From Desulfobulbaceae bacterium (GTDB lineage Bacteria; Desulfobacterota; Desulfobulbia; Desulfobulbales; Desulfocapsaceae): a stretch of DNA of 8,289 bases. Position numbers and translations under genes: made by a program. Of this stretch, positions 1 through 7,093 are shown piece by piece. Position 1 is the first letter of the stretch; each line of letters starts with the position of its first letter. The notes under the pieces are model-generated. The model had not been told where the DNA came from. It saw only the letters and a program-made list of their open reading frames with translations, and did not search any database. The stretch is from NCBI GenBank assembly GCA_031256095.1, contig JAIRRG010000132.1, positions 1-8,289 of the forward strand, written 5' to 3'.

Positions 1-374
1 TGAAAGGACGCGACACGAAGCCGGAAAGAGCGGTGCGTTCTCTTTTGCATCACATGGGTTATCGATTCAGGCTTCAGAGGACAGACCTTCCAGGGAAGCC
101 GGATATTGTATTATCTAAGTACCACACTGTGATTTTTGTGCATGGTTGTTACTGGCACCGGCACGATTGCCCGAATGGTAAACGGTTGCCCAAATCCCGC
201 CTTGATTTTTGGCTTCCGAAGTTGGAAAGCAACCGGGAGCGCGACATAAGGAATCAAGCCATTTTGCGAGAAAAGAATTGGAAAATCCTAGTTATTTGGG
301 AATGTATGCTTCAAGATAAAATCGCTTTACAAGAAATTATTCGCGCCTTTCTTGAGGATGTGGGACGGGAATAA
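1..374 (+). CDS. vsr: Very-short-patch-repair (Vsr) mismatch endonuclease, 5'-truncated by the window edge
   Basis: Vsr nicks DNA 5' to the T of a T:G mismatch created when 5-methylcytosine deaminates, starting short-patch repair. The reading frame is open from base 3 (KGRDTKPERAVRSLL), matching the usual Vsr N-terminal region, so the true start lies outside the window, probably about 15-20 codons upstream. The GTG at 33 is internal and should not be taken as the start. Family landmarks are present: PGKPDIV with the catalytic Asp (codon 102-104), HGCYWH with the catalytic His (141-143) and a second His (156-158), the intercalating Trp between them, and WECM near the C-terminus. Cys/His residues equivalent to the structural zinc ligands of E. 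coli Vsr (HGC, HRHDC, WEC) are kept. The Thr before the first catalytic His in E. coli is Val here. It sits 15 bases upstream of a C5-cytosine methyltransferase, the classical partner. A Vsr-fold restriction nuclease is less likely because a separate endonuclease is present. Confidence 0.93.
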   Translation, partial: KGRDTKPERAVRSLLHHMGYRFRLQRTDLPGKPDIVLSKYHTVIFVHGCYWHRHDCPNGKRLPKSRLDFWLPKLESNRERDIRNQAILREKNWKILVIWECMLQDKIALQEIIRAFLEDVGRE

Positions 375-389
375 GCACGGGATATGCCG

Positions 390-1598
390 ATGAAATCTGT
401 TGAGTTGTTCGCTGGAGCCGGAGGACTGGCGTTAGGGGTGTCTTTGGCCGGTTTTAACCATGATGCGGTCATAGAGTGGGACAAATGGGCTTGCGATACC
501 ATCCGCGAAAACCAGCAGCGGCAAAACCCGCTGGTAACGGATTGGCCTTTACACGAGCGGGATGTGCGTCTATTCGACTTTTCCACTATCAACAGTGTTG
601 ATTTAGTGGCCGGTGGCCCACCTTGCCAACCCTTTTCCTTGGGCGGTAAACACAAAGCCCACTCCGACAAACGGGATATGTTCCCCGCTACCATTGATAT
701 CATTCGACGTTTGAGGCCCAAAGCCTTCCTTGTGGAGAACGTCAAAGGGCTTACGAGGGACGCGTTCGCCAACTATTTACAATATACCATTCTGCAACTG
801 AGTTATCCTGAATTGGTGCGCTCATCTAAAGAGAGCTGGATCGAACACCTTGCCCGTCTGGAAAAAGAAAAGACTTCTGGCGGAATACGGGGATGTGCTT
901 ACGATGTGGTTTGCCGCGTGGTCAACGCCGCTGATTATGGCATTCCACAGCGCCGGGAGCGTGTGCTTATTGTGGGTTTCCGTCACGATTTGGGTGTCCG
1001 TTGGTCTTTTCCTGAAACAACCCACTCCTTGGATGGCTTGCTATATGCTCAATGGATAAGTGGTGAATATTGGGAGCGGCACAAGGTAACTCGGAAATCA
1101 CGTAATAATATCTTGGACAGCAAGCATAAAGCGCGCATTGAAAAGCTTCGCGGCGTGAAGGTCGCTTTTTTGGATAAACCGTGGCTTACCGTGCGCGATG
1201 CGCTGCAAGGTCTGTCCGACCCGCAAGATAAAAACGCCACCGCGCTACACAGCAATCATTTTTTCCAACCTGGAGCGCGCGTTTATGCGGGGCATACCGG
1301 CAGTCCTCTCGATTTGCCCGCCAAAACACTCAAAGCGGGCGACCACGGCGTACCTGGTGGAGAAAACATGCTGGTTATGCCGACTGGCCAAGTACGGTAT
1401 TTTACAGTCCGGGAATCCGCCCGCCTACAAGCCTTCCCCGATACCTATGTTTTCCACGGTTCTTGGACGGAGACCATGCGCCAACTTGGCAATGCCGTTC
1501 CAGTAACTTTGGCCCGCATTATGGCGGGCAGTATCGCTGAGAAATTGCTTGAAGCCGAAGCTAAACGACTTACAGCTAAGATGAAGCGGGCCGCCTGA
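390..1598 (+). CDS. DNA (cytosine-5-)-methyltransferase of a type II restriction-modification system
   Basis: This enzyme transfers a methyl group from S-adenosylmethionine to C5 of a target cytosine and protects host DNA from the downstream nuclease. All main m5C motifs occur in the usual order (402-residue numbering): motif I ELFAGAGG at 5-12 (SAM binding), motif IV GGPPCQPFS with catalytic Cys79, motif VI ENV at 116-118, motif VIII QRRER at 187-191, motif IX RESARLQAFP at 341-350 and motif X QLGNAVP at 365-371. The target-recognition region is the roughly 140 residues between VIII and IX; I cannot read the DNA specificity from it. Length is normal for the family. I chose ATG 390 because GGGA (379-382) lies 7 bases before it; ATG 384, two codons earlier, is only one base from that motif. 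The stop overlaps the start of the endonuclease gene. The product looks intact. Function is certain at family level; specificity is only inferred from its partner. Confidence 0.95.
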   Translation: MKSVELFAGAGGLALGVSLAGFNHDAVIEWDKWACDTIRENQQRQNPLVTDWPLHERDVRLFDFSTINSVDLVAGGPPCQPFSLGGKHKAHSDKRDMFPATIDIIRRLRPKAFLVENVKGLTRDAFANYLQYTILQLSYPELVRSSKESWIEHLARLEKEKTSGGIRGCAYDVVCRVVNAADYGIPQRRERVLIVGFRHDLGVRWSFPETTHSLDGLLYAQWISGEYWERHKVTRKSRNNILDSKHKARIEKLRGVKVAFLDKPWLTVRDALQGLSDPQDKNATALHSNHFFQPGARVYAGHTGSPLDLPAKTLKAGDHGVPGGENMLVMPTGQVRYFTVRESARLQAFPDTYVFHGSWTETMRQLGNAVPVTLARIMAGSIAEKLLEAEAKRLTAKMKRAA

Positions 1599-2197
1599 TG
1601 GATATAATACCCTACAATCCTCTCGATAAAATGAATATTGGTGGTAGCGTGGCGGACGCTTTGCTGGCAAGCGTCACGCATCCCATGAACGGGCTGCGAC
1701 CGTTCATAGGCGCGGGAATATACGCCATCTACTACACGGGAGATTTTAGGGCTTACAAACCCTTAGCGGAGAAAAATAAGAATGGCGAGTTTCAATCTCC
1801 CATCTATGTGGGGAAAGCCGTTCCACCTGGCGCGCGGAAAGGCAATTTCGGTCTAGACGCCGAACCTGGCCCATCTTTGTACAAACGCCTACAAGAACAC
1901 GTGGAAAGTTTACATTCAGCGGAAAATCTGAAGATAGAGGATTTCTTTTGTCGTTTCCTGGTGGTGGACGATATTTGGATCCCATTAGGCGAGTCGTTGT
2001 TGATTGCCAAGTTCGCGCCGGTCTGGAATAAACTTATTGATGGATTTGGAAATCATGATCCTGGTAAAGGGCGCTATGAAGGAATGCGGTCTAAATGGGA
2101 TACCTTGCATCCTGGAAGGAGTTGGGCGAATAAATGCGCGATACGTAATGAATCATCAGAGCTGATTTTAGCGGAACTGACCGCGTATCTCATGTAG
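1598..2197 (+). CDS. GIY-YIG type II restriction endonuclease, Eco29kI family
   Basis: This is a 199-residue GIY-YIG nuclease that resembles the Eco29kI family. Visible motifs are GIYAIYYTGD at 40-49 and PIYVGKA at 68-74 (the GIY and YIG elements), then Arg97 and His101 (RLQEH), Glu132 (PLGES) and Asn144 (WNK), followed by a GFGNHDPG segment and HPGR near the C-terminus. The spacing Arg-x3-His and Glu-x11-Asn equals that of the active-site residues I recall for Eco29kI (R104/H108, E142/N154), so an active nuclease is likely. Length is slightly under Eco29kI (about 214). Its ATG shares one base with the methyltransferase stop (TGATG), suggesting coupled translation. Eco29kI cuts CCGCGG; the same site here is a guess, as family members may differ. 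No sign of truncation. The alternative, a homing-type GIY-YIG enzyme, is unlikely given the adjacent methyltransferase. Confidence 0.9.
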   Translation: MDIIPYNPLDKMNIGGSVADALLASVTHPMNGLRPFIGAGIYAIYYTGDFRAYKPLAEKNKNGEFQSPIYVGKAVPPGARKGNFGLDAEPGPSLYKRLQEHVESLHSAENLKIEDFFCRFLVVDDIWIPLGESLLIAKFAPVWNKLIDGFGNHDPGKGRYEGMRSKWDTLHPGRSWANKCAIRNESSELILAELTAYLM

Positions 2198-2238
2198 GGA
2201 AAAGTGGAGACCGCTATATATGGTCGGGTCCCTACATG
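2191..2238. repeat. 10-bp perfect inverted repeat spanning the endonuclease stop codon
   Basis: CATGTAGGGA (2191-2200) is exactly reverse-complementary to TCCCTACATG (2229-2238), with 28 bases between. A smaller dyad, GACC (2209-2212) and GGTC (2222-2225), lies inside around an AT-rich centre, so the RNA could form a long two-part stem. The left arm contains the endonuclease TAG stop. No T-run follows on either strand, so it is not a standard intrinsic terminator; it could be a Rho-independent-like pause, an mRNA 3' end stabiliser, or a trace of the cassette's boundary. The pairing is read directly; the role is unknown. Confidence 0.6.
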
Positions 2239-2336
2239 GGAACCAAATGGGATCAAGCAAAAAGTCATTGGGCTGGGTTGGAAGTCACCCACCTCCACCA
2301 AGGTATTGTAGCATCACATTTTTGAACAACGATTTT

Positions 2337-2341
2337 AGGAG
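2337..2341 (+). promoter_or_regulatory. Ribosome binding site of arnA
   Basis: AGGAG lies six bases before the arnA ATG at 2348, a near-ideal Shine-Dalgarno spacing. It fixes the arnA start and is the clearest ribosome binding site in the window. Confidence 0.85.
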
Positions 2342-2347
2342 TATGCA

Positions 2348-4333
2348 ATGAAAGCAGTCGTCTTAGCCTATCACAACATCGGATGCGCTAGCATCAGGGC
2401 CTTGTTGGCGCATGGATACGAGATCCAGGCCATCTTCACCCACCGCGACGATCCGCAGGAACAGGTCTGGTTTGATTCGGTGGCGGAACTGGCCGCCGCC
2501 AATAATATCGCCGTGTACGCCCCGGAGGATATCAACCATCCGCTATGGGTCGAGAAAATCCGGGAGATGCAACCGGATATTCTGTTCTCGTTTTATTACC
2601 GCCAGATGGTGAGCGCCGAGATTTTAGCCATTGTCCCGGCCGGCGGCATCAATCTGCACGGCTCGCTGCTGCCCCGTTACCGGGGGCGATGCCCGGTCAA
2701 CTGGGTATTGATCGGCGGCGAGCGGGAAACCGGCGTCACCCTGCATTACATGACCCCACGTCCCGATGGCGGCGATATCATCGGCCAGAAGAGTGTTGCG
2801 ATTGATGATGCCGATACCGCCCTAACCCTCTACGGCAAATTGGAGCGGGCGGCGGCGGCGCTGCTCGACGAGCAGTTGCCGAAGATCAAAACTGGCAGCA
2901 ACGCCCGCATCCCGCAAAACCAGGAGCAGGCCAGCTATTACGGGGGACGAGGGCCGCAGGATGGAGAGATTGACTGGCGGAAGAGCGCCACAGCGGTTCG
3001 TAATCTTGTCCGCGCTGTCACCAAACCCTATCCCGGCGCCTTTAGCTATCTGGTCAACAAAAAGTGCATCCTGTGGCAGGTTGCCATCACGCGGCACTCA
3101 GAGGATGTAGCGCCGGGAACCGTGATATCCATCAATCCTCTGGTCATCGCCTGCGGCCAAGACGCCGTCACCGTCGAGTTTGGTCAGGTCGAAAATGGAT
3201 TGTATCTGCCCGGCAGCCGCCTGGCCGAAGAGATGAACCTGTCGGTCGGTATGCGCTTAGGCAACTTAAGCATGAATATCGGCGAGCGTCAGCGCAAAAA
3301 ACATGTCCTCATCCTCGGCGTTAACGGTTTCATCGGCAACCATCTCAGCGAACGGCTGCTGGCCGAAGGCCGTTACGAGGTGCACGGCATGGATCTGAGC
3401 ACGAGTAGCATTCAGCATCTGATCGGCCAGGCTGATTTTCATTTTACCGAAGGGGATATCTCGATCATGCGGGAATGGATTGAATACCACGTCCGCAAAT
3501 GCGATGTCATCCTGCCGCTGGTGGCCATTGCCACGCCAATTGAGTATGTCCGTAATCCGCTGCGCGTCTTTGAACTCGATTTTGAGGAAAATCTGCGGAT
3601 TGTCCGTTACTGCGCCAAGTACGGCAAGCGCTTGGTTTTTCCGTCCACTTCGGAAGTGTATGGCATGTGCCAGGATGACGAGTTTGATGAGCAGCGCTCC
3701 AATTTTGTCCTTGGCCCCATCCACAAGCAGCGGTGGATTTATTCCTGCAGCAAACAGATGCTCGACCGTGTCATTTGGGCCTACGGCGCCACCGAGAACC
3801 TGCCCTTCACCCTGTTTCGCCCGTTCAACTGGGTCGGGCCCAAGCTCGATTCGCTTCAGTCGGCGCGCATCGGCAGCTCCCGCGTCATCACCCAGTTTAT
3901 TTTGAACCTCGTGGAAGGGACCCCCATCCGCCTGGTTGATGGCGGCTGGCAGAAACGCTGCTTCACCGATGTCCAGGACGGCGTCGAATGCCTGTTCCGA
4001 ATCATCGAGAACAAGGACGGACGCTGCAACGGACGGATTTTCAATATCGGCAATCCGGAAAATGAATACAGTATGCGCGAGTTGGCCGACATCCTGCGCA
4101 AGAAATTTGCCGCCCATCCGCTGCGCCAGCATTTCCCGCCGGACGGCGGCGTCCAATACATTGAGGCGCGGGCTTTCTACGGCAAAGGCTACCAGGATGT
4201 GCAGCATCGGCGGCCATCGATCCGCCAGGCGAAGACCATCCTCGGCTGGCAGCCGGTGGTGCCGCTTGAGCAATCGGTCAGCGCCACCCTGGATTATTTC
4301 CTGGGCGATATCGGTGGCTCGGTGCTGGCATGA
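2348..4333 (+). CDS. arnA: Bifunctional UDP-L-Ara4N formyltransferase / UDP-glucuronate decarboxylase ArnA
   Basis: This cytosolic two-domain enzyme makes L-Ara4N precursors: the C-terminal domain oxidises and decarboxylates UDP-glucuronate to the 4-keto-pentose using NAD+, and the N-terminal domain formylates UDP-L-Ara4N using N10-formyltetrahydrofolate. Its 661 residues match E. coli ArnA (660). The formyltransferase domain (about 1-300) has INLHGSLLPRYRG with Asn102 and His104, and PDGGD with Asp140, the same numbers as the E. coli catalytic residues. The dehydrogenase domain (about 317-661) begins with the nucleotide-binding GVNGFIG (324-330) and has STSE with Ser435 and Glu436, Tyr465 and Lys469 (YSCSK), and Arg621 (QHRRP), each shifted by two from E. 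coli. Both activities therefore look intact. ATG 2348 follows a strong AGGAG. Its stop overlaps the arnD start by four bases (ATGA), so the two are co-transcribed. In enteric operons arnB and arnC come before arnA; here a restriction endonuclease does. Confidence 0.97.
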   Translation: MKAVVLAYHNIGCASIRALLAHGYEIQAIFTHRDDPQEQVWFDSVAELAAANNIAVYAPEDINHPLWVEKIREMQPDILFSFYYRQMVSAEILAIVPAGGINLHGSLLPRYRGRCPVNWVLIGGERETGVTLHYMTPRPDGGDIIGQKSVAIDDADTALTLYGKLERAAAALLDEQLPKIKTGSNARIPQNQEQASYYGGRGPQDGEIDWRKSATAVRNLVRAVTKPYPGAFSYLVNKKCILWQVAITRHSEDVAPGTVISINPLVIACGQDAVTVEFGQVENGLYLPGSRLAEEMNLSVGMRLGNLSMNIGERQRKKHVLILGVNGFIGNHLSERLLAEGRYEVHGMDLSTSSIQHLIGQADFHFTEGDISIMREWIEYHVRKCDVILPLVAIATPIEYVRNPLRVFELDFEENLRIVRYCAKYGKRLVFPSTSEVYGMCQDDEFDEQRSNFVLGPIHKQRWIYSCSKQMLDRVIWAYGATENLPFTLFRPFNWVGPKLDSLQSARIGSSRVITQFILNLVEGTPIRLVDGGWQKRCFTDVQDGVECLFRIIENKDGRCNGRIFNIGNPENEYSMRELADILRKKFAAHPLRQHFPPDGGVQYIEARAFYGKGYQDVQHRRPSIRQAKTILGWQPVVPLEQSVSATLDYFLGDIGGSVLA

Positions 4334-5226
4334 GCCGTGTCGGCCTGCGCGTCGATGTTGACACCCTGCGCGGGACCCGCATAGGCGTGCCCAACCTGCT
4401 CGCCCTTTTTGCCCGGCATCACATCCAGGCCACCTTCTTTTTTTCGGTCGGGCCGGACAACATGGGCCGTCATCTTTGGCGCCTGGCGCGGCCCCAGTTT
4501 TTTCTTAAAATGCTGCGAACCCGGGCCGCCAGCCTCTACGGCTGGGATATCCTGTTGCGCGGAACGTTGTGGCCAGGACCTGAGATCGGCAAACACTGCG
4601 CGCCGGTCATGCGGGCAACCGCCAAGGATGGCCATGAGACCGGCCTGCACGCCTGGGATCATCACCGCTGGCAATCGCGGCTGACCTGTCTCAATCAGCA
4701 GGCGCTTTTGGCCGAAATTGGCAAAGGATACGACGCGCTTGCCCAGATACTGGGCAAGCCTCCAGATTGCTTTGCCGCGCCCGCCTGGCGCGTCACCCCC
4801 GATGCCTTGGCGGTTCTCGACCGGTTTGCCTTTCGTTTTCAATCCGATTGCCGTGGCTCGGCCCCTTTTCAACCCGTCGTGCCGGGGCGGCGATTTCAGC
4901 ATGTTCAGGTGCCGACCACCTTGCCCACCTACGATGAACTGATCGGCGCCACCTGCACTCCGCAAGAGTACAATGAGCATCTGTTGGCGAGAATCAAGCC
5001 TGATCATTGCAACGTCCTGACCATCCACGCCGAGGTGGAAGGGGTGGGATGCCTCGATATGTTTGCGGATTTTCTGGAAAAGGCGGAAAGGCGAGGAATT
5101 ACCTTTGAACCCCTTGGCCAGACACTGAACCGGGCCACCACCATCCCCGAGGCTGGCATCGGGCAAAAAACGCTTCCCGGCCGAGATGGCTGGCTGGCTT
5201 GGCAAGAAACGGGCGACGGTTCTTAG
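4330..5226 (+). CDS. arnD: 4-deoxy-4-formamido-L-arabinose-phosphoundecaprenol deformylase ArnD
   Basis: ArnD removes the formyl group from undecaprenyl phosphate-L-Ara4FN at the inner membrane, making the sugar ready for flipping and transfer. It has 298 residues against 296 for E. coli ArnD and the NodB-like polysaccharide deacetylase fold: the N-terminal GLRVDVDTLRGT carries Asp9 and Asp11, SVGPDNMGRHLWRL (39-52) is an ArnD signature, GLHAWDHH (105-112) supplies His107 and His111/112 as probable metal ligands, and TIHAEVEG (231-238) is the C-terminal catalytic motif. PGRDGWL near the end also matches ArnD. No signal peptide is seen, as expected for this family. ATG 4330 overlaps the arnA stop, indicating translational coupling; no good Shine-Dalgarno is visible. 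The next gene, arnT, begins within about 30 bases. ArnD rather than a generic deacetylase is supported by the ArnA and ArnT neighbours. Confidence 0.96.
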   Translation: MSRVGLRVDVDTLRGTRIGVPNLLALFARHHIQATFFFSVGPDNMGRHLWRLARPQFFLKMLRTRAASLYGWDILLRGTLWPGPEIGKHCAPVMRATAKDGHETGLHAWDHHRWQSRLTCLNQQALLAEIGKGYDALAQILGKPPDCFAAPAWRVTPDALAVLDRFAFRFQSDCRGSAPFQPVVPGRRFQHVQVPTTLPTYDELIGATCTPQEYNEHLLARIKPDHCNVLTIHAEVEGVGCLDMFADFLEKAERRGITFEPLGQTLNRATTIPEAGIGQKTLPGRDGWLAWQETGDGS

Positions 5227-5238
5227 CAAGAAATATCT

Positions 5239-5242
5239 GGAG
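5239..5242 (+). promoter_or_regulatory. Ribosome binding site deciding the arnT start
   Basis: GGAG is 10 bases before GTG 5253 but only one base before ATG 5244. The spacing favours GTG 5253 as the start of arnT, although an ATG would normally be preferred; the two differ by three codons. Confidence 0.5.
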
Positions 5243-5252
5243 AATGCCCTCT

Positions 5253-6965
5253 GTGAATGACGTCAATCGGCAACAGAAACGGCAAGGTCAGCTTGTCTAT
5301 GCCCTTTTGCTGCTGTCTTTTTATGTCCTTGCCTATCTTGTCCCTTTGGGAGCGCGCGATCTTTTTGTTCCCGATGAACCACGGTACGCGGAAATTCCGC
5401 GCGAGATGATCGCTACGGGAGACTGGACTGTCCCCCATTTTAACGGCCTGAAGTATTTTGAAAAACCGGTGTTGGGCTATTGGCTGCATGGCGCTTCCTT
5501 ACTGTTATTCGGGGAAAATAATTTTGCCGTGCGCCTGCCTTCGGCGCTGGCGACCGGCTTGTCAGCCTTATTGATTTTTCTGCTCGTAGGCAAGGCGCAA
5601 CGGAAAGAGGGAGATAGGCAAGAATATACTGTCCCGGCCATCGCTGCCCTCATCTTTCTTGCCAGCGTTGAAGTCTTCGCGGTCGGCAATACCGCGGTGC
5701 TGGACAGCCTGTTCTCATTTTTTCTCACTGCCTGTGTCGCCGCTTTTTATTACGCGACGGAATCAGCCCGAGGCAGCGGCAAAGAAAAGGGCTGGTTGCT
5801 CATGGCCGGCTTGCTGTGCGGCCTGGCTTTCCTGACCAAAGGATTTCTCGCTTTCGCCGTGCCGGTCTTGACGCTGGCGCCCTATCTCTTTTGGCAGCGC
5901 CGCTATGCCGATATCCTGCGCTTAGGCTGGCTGCCGATTGTCGTTGCCGTGTTGGTGGCCCTGCCCTGGTCGGTGCGCGTGCACCTGCAGGAACCTGATT
6001 TTTGGAATTTCTTTTTCTGGAACGAGCATATCCGGCGTTTTGCCGCCAATGATGCCCAACACAAACAATCCTTTTGGTTTTTCCTTTTGACGGCGCCAGG
6101 CATGGTCTTTCCATGGACATTGACAATTCCCGCCGCCGCCGTTGGCATAAAAAGACTGTGGCGCGAGCAACCGGAATTGTCCGGGTTACTCAAGTTTTGT
6201 CTGTGCTGGATGCTTATTCCCCTCCTGTTTTTCTCGTTATCGAAGGGGAAATTGCTCACCTATATCCTGCCTTGCTTTCCTCCTTTTGCCATTCTTATGG
6301 GCCTTGGCTTGCTGCATCTCTTACGGCACAACGGCCAAAGCAAGCTGTTTCAAACCGGCGTCGCCATCAATGGCCTACTGTTGGCGATCGCCATCATTGC
6401 CTTGCCGCTCCTGCAATTCTTTGGTTTTCATGGCTTCAACCAGCTATACGACCAATCCTGGGAAGCCATTGTCATCATCGTTTGCCTATTTTGCTCTCTC
6501 TTCTGCTGCTACTGGTCGTATCAAGGGAAACGGCCAGAAAGCAAAATTGTTTTTTCCGGAATCGCCTTGATTTTCATCTACTTCACCCTCCATTACCTGC
6601 TGCCGCCTCAGACGACAGAAGTGAAGTGCCCAGGCCCAATCTTGGCAAAAAACCGCGCAACCATCACAAAAGATGATATCGTCATCGCCGATTCAGATTC
6701 AGCGGGCGCCGTCTCTTGGTATCTGCGGCGAGATAATATCTATGTACTCGGCTATCCTGGCGAATTGGCATATGGATTTGGCTATCCGGACGCCAAGGCG
6801 AGATTGCTCGATTTTAAGTCGGCAAGCGCCTTGATCGAACAAAATCGCGGCAAAACGGTTGTCGTCGCCAGGGTCGAAAACTATGGGCGATGGCGGGATA
6901 AATTGCCGCCGCCAAGCAGTCAAGAGCGCAATGGCAAGGAAGGATATGAGATTGTCCGCTTTTAG
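5253..6965 (+). CDS. arnT: Undecaprenyl phosphate-L-Ara4N:lipid A transferase ArnT
   Basis: ArnT is a polytopic inner-membrane GT-C glycosyltransferase that moves L-Ara4N from undecaprenyl phosphate to lipid A phosphates on the periplasmic side, lowering negative charge and giving resistance to polymyxin and cationic peptides. The protein is about 570 residues (E. coli 550), with a hydrophobic first helix (about 14-32), many later membrane segments and a soluble C-terminal domain. The first periplasmic loop has PDEPRYAE (Asp41/Glu42) and KYFEKP (Glu69, Lys70), the metal and carrier-lipid binding elements of ArnT. Further family motifs are TKGFLA, EPDFWNFFFWNEHIRRF, DAQH and SKGKLLTYILPCF, and GYPDAKARL-type sequence in the C-terminal domain. 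I chose GTG 5253 from its GGAG; ATG 5244 is possible, while the longer frame from TTG 5199 would overlap arnD and is unlikely. The basic N-terminal tail before helix 1 is longer than in E. coli. Confidence 0.94.
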   Translation: MNDVNRQQKRQGQLVYALLLLSFYVLAYLVPLGARDLFVPDEPRYAEIPREMIATGDWTVPHFNGLKYFEKPVLGYWLHGASLLLFGENNFAVRLPSALATGLSALLIFLLVGKAQRKEGDRQEYTVPAIAALIFLASVEVFAVGNTAVLDSLFSFFLTACVAAFYYATESARGSGKEKGWLLMAGLLCGLAFLTKGFLAFAVPVLTLAPYLFWQRRYADILRLGWLPIVVAVLVALPWSVRVHLQEPDFWNFFFWNEHIRRFAANDAQHKQSFWFFLLTAPGMVFPWTLTIPAAAVGIKRLWREQPELSGLLKFCLCWMLIPLLFFSLSKGKLLTYILPCFPPFAILMGLGLLHLLRHNGQSKLFQTGVAINGLLLAIAIIALPLLQFFGFHGFNQLYDQSWEAIVIIVCLFCSLFCCYWSYQGKRPESKIVFSGIALIFIYFTLHYLLPPQTTEVKCPGPILAKNRATITKDDIVIADSDSAGAVSWYLRRDNIYVLGYPGELAYGFGYPDAKARLLDFKSASALIEQNRGKTVVVARVENYGRWRDKLPPPSSQERNGKEGYEIVRF

Positions 6966-7093
6966 CCGGTCGCTCTTATCTATGCTGGACCTGGTCGCCA
7001 CGTTAAAACCCAGGCGGCTTTGCCAGGCCGTTGCATCGCCGGTTTGACAGTTGCCCGGCAATTATTGTTTCTCCCAATTTGGAACACAGCGAG

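Noticed and set aside
2239..2336. sigma70 promoter for arnA
   Set aside because: TTG-containing hexamers exist but none has a -10-like box at 16-18 bases; I could not support a call although a promoter may be here.
3266..4273. Long open frame of 335 codons on the minus strand, opposite arnA
   Set aside because: It lies wholly antisense to arnA, whose full catalytic set is intact, has no recognisable motif and is explained by third-position G/C bias.
4294..5229. 311-codon open frame on the minus strand opposite arnD
   Set aside because: It mirrors arnD almost exactly, has no recognisable domain and no ribosome binding site; it is a compositional shadow.
5199..5252. Extended arnT start at TTG 5199
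   Set aside because: It would overlap arnD by 28 bases, lacks a ribosome binding site, and adds a tail not seen in ArnT; GTG 5253 with GGAG fits better.
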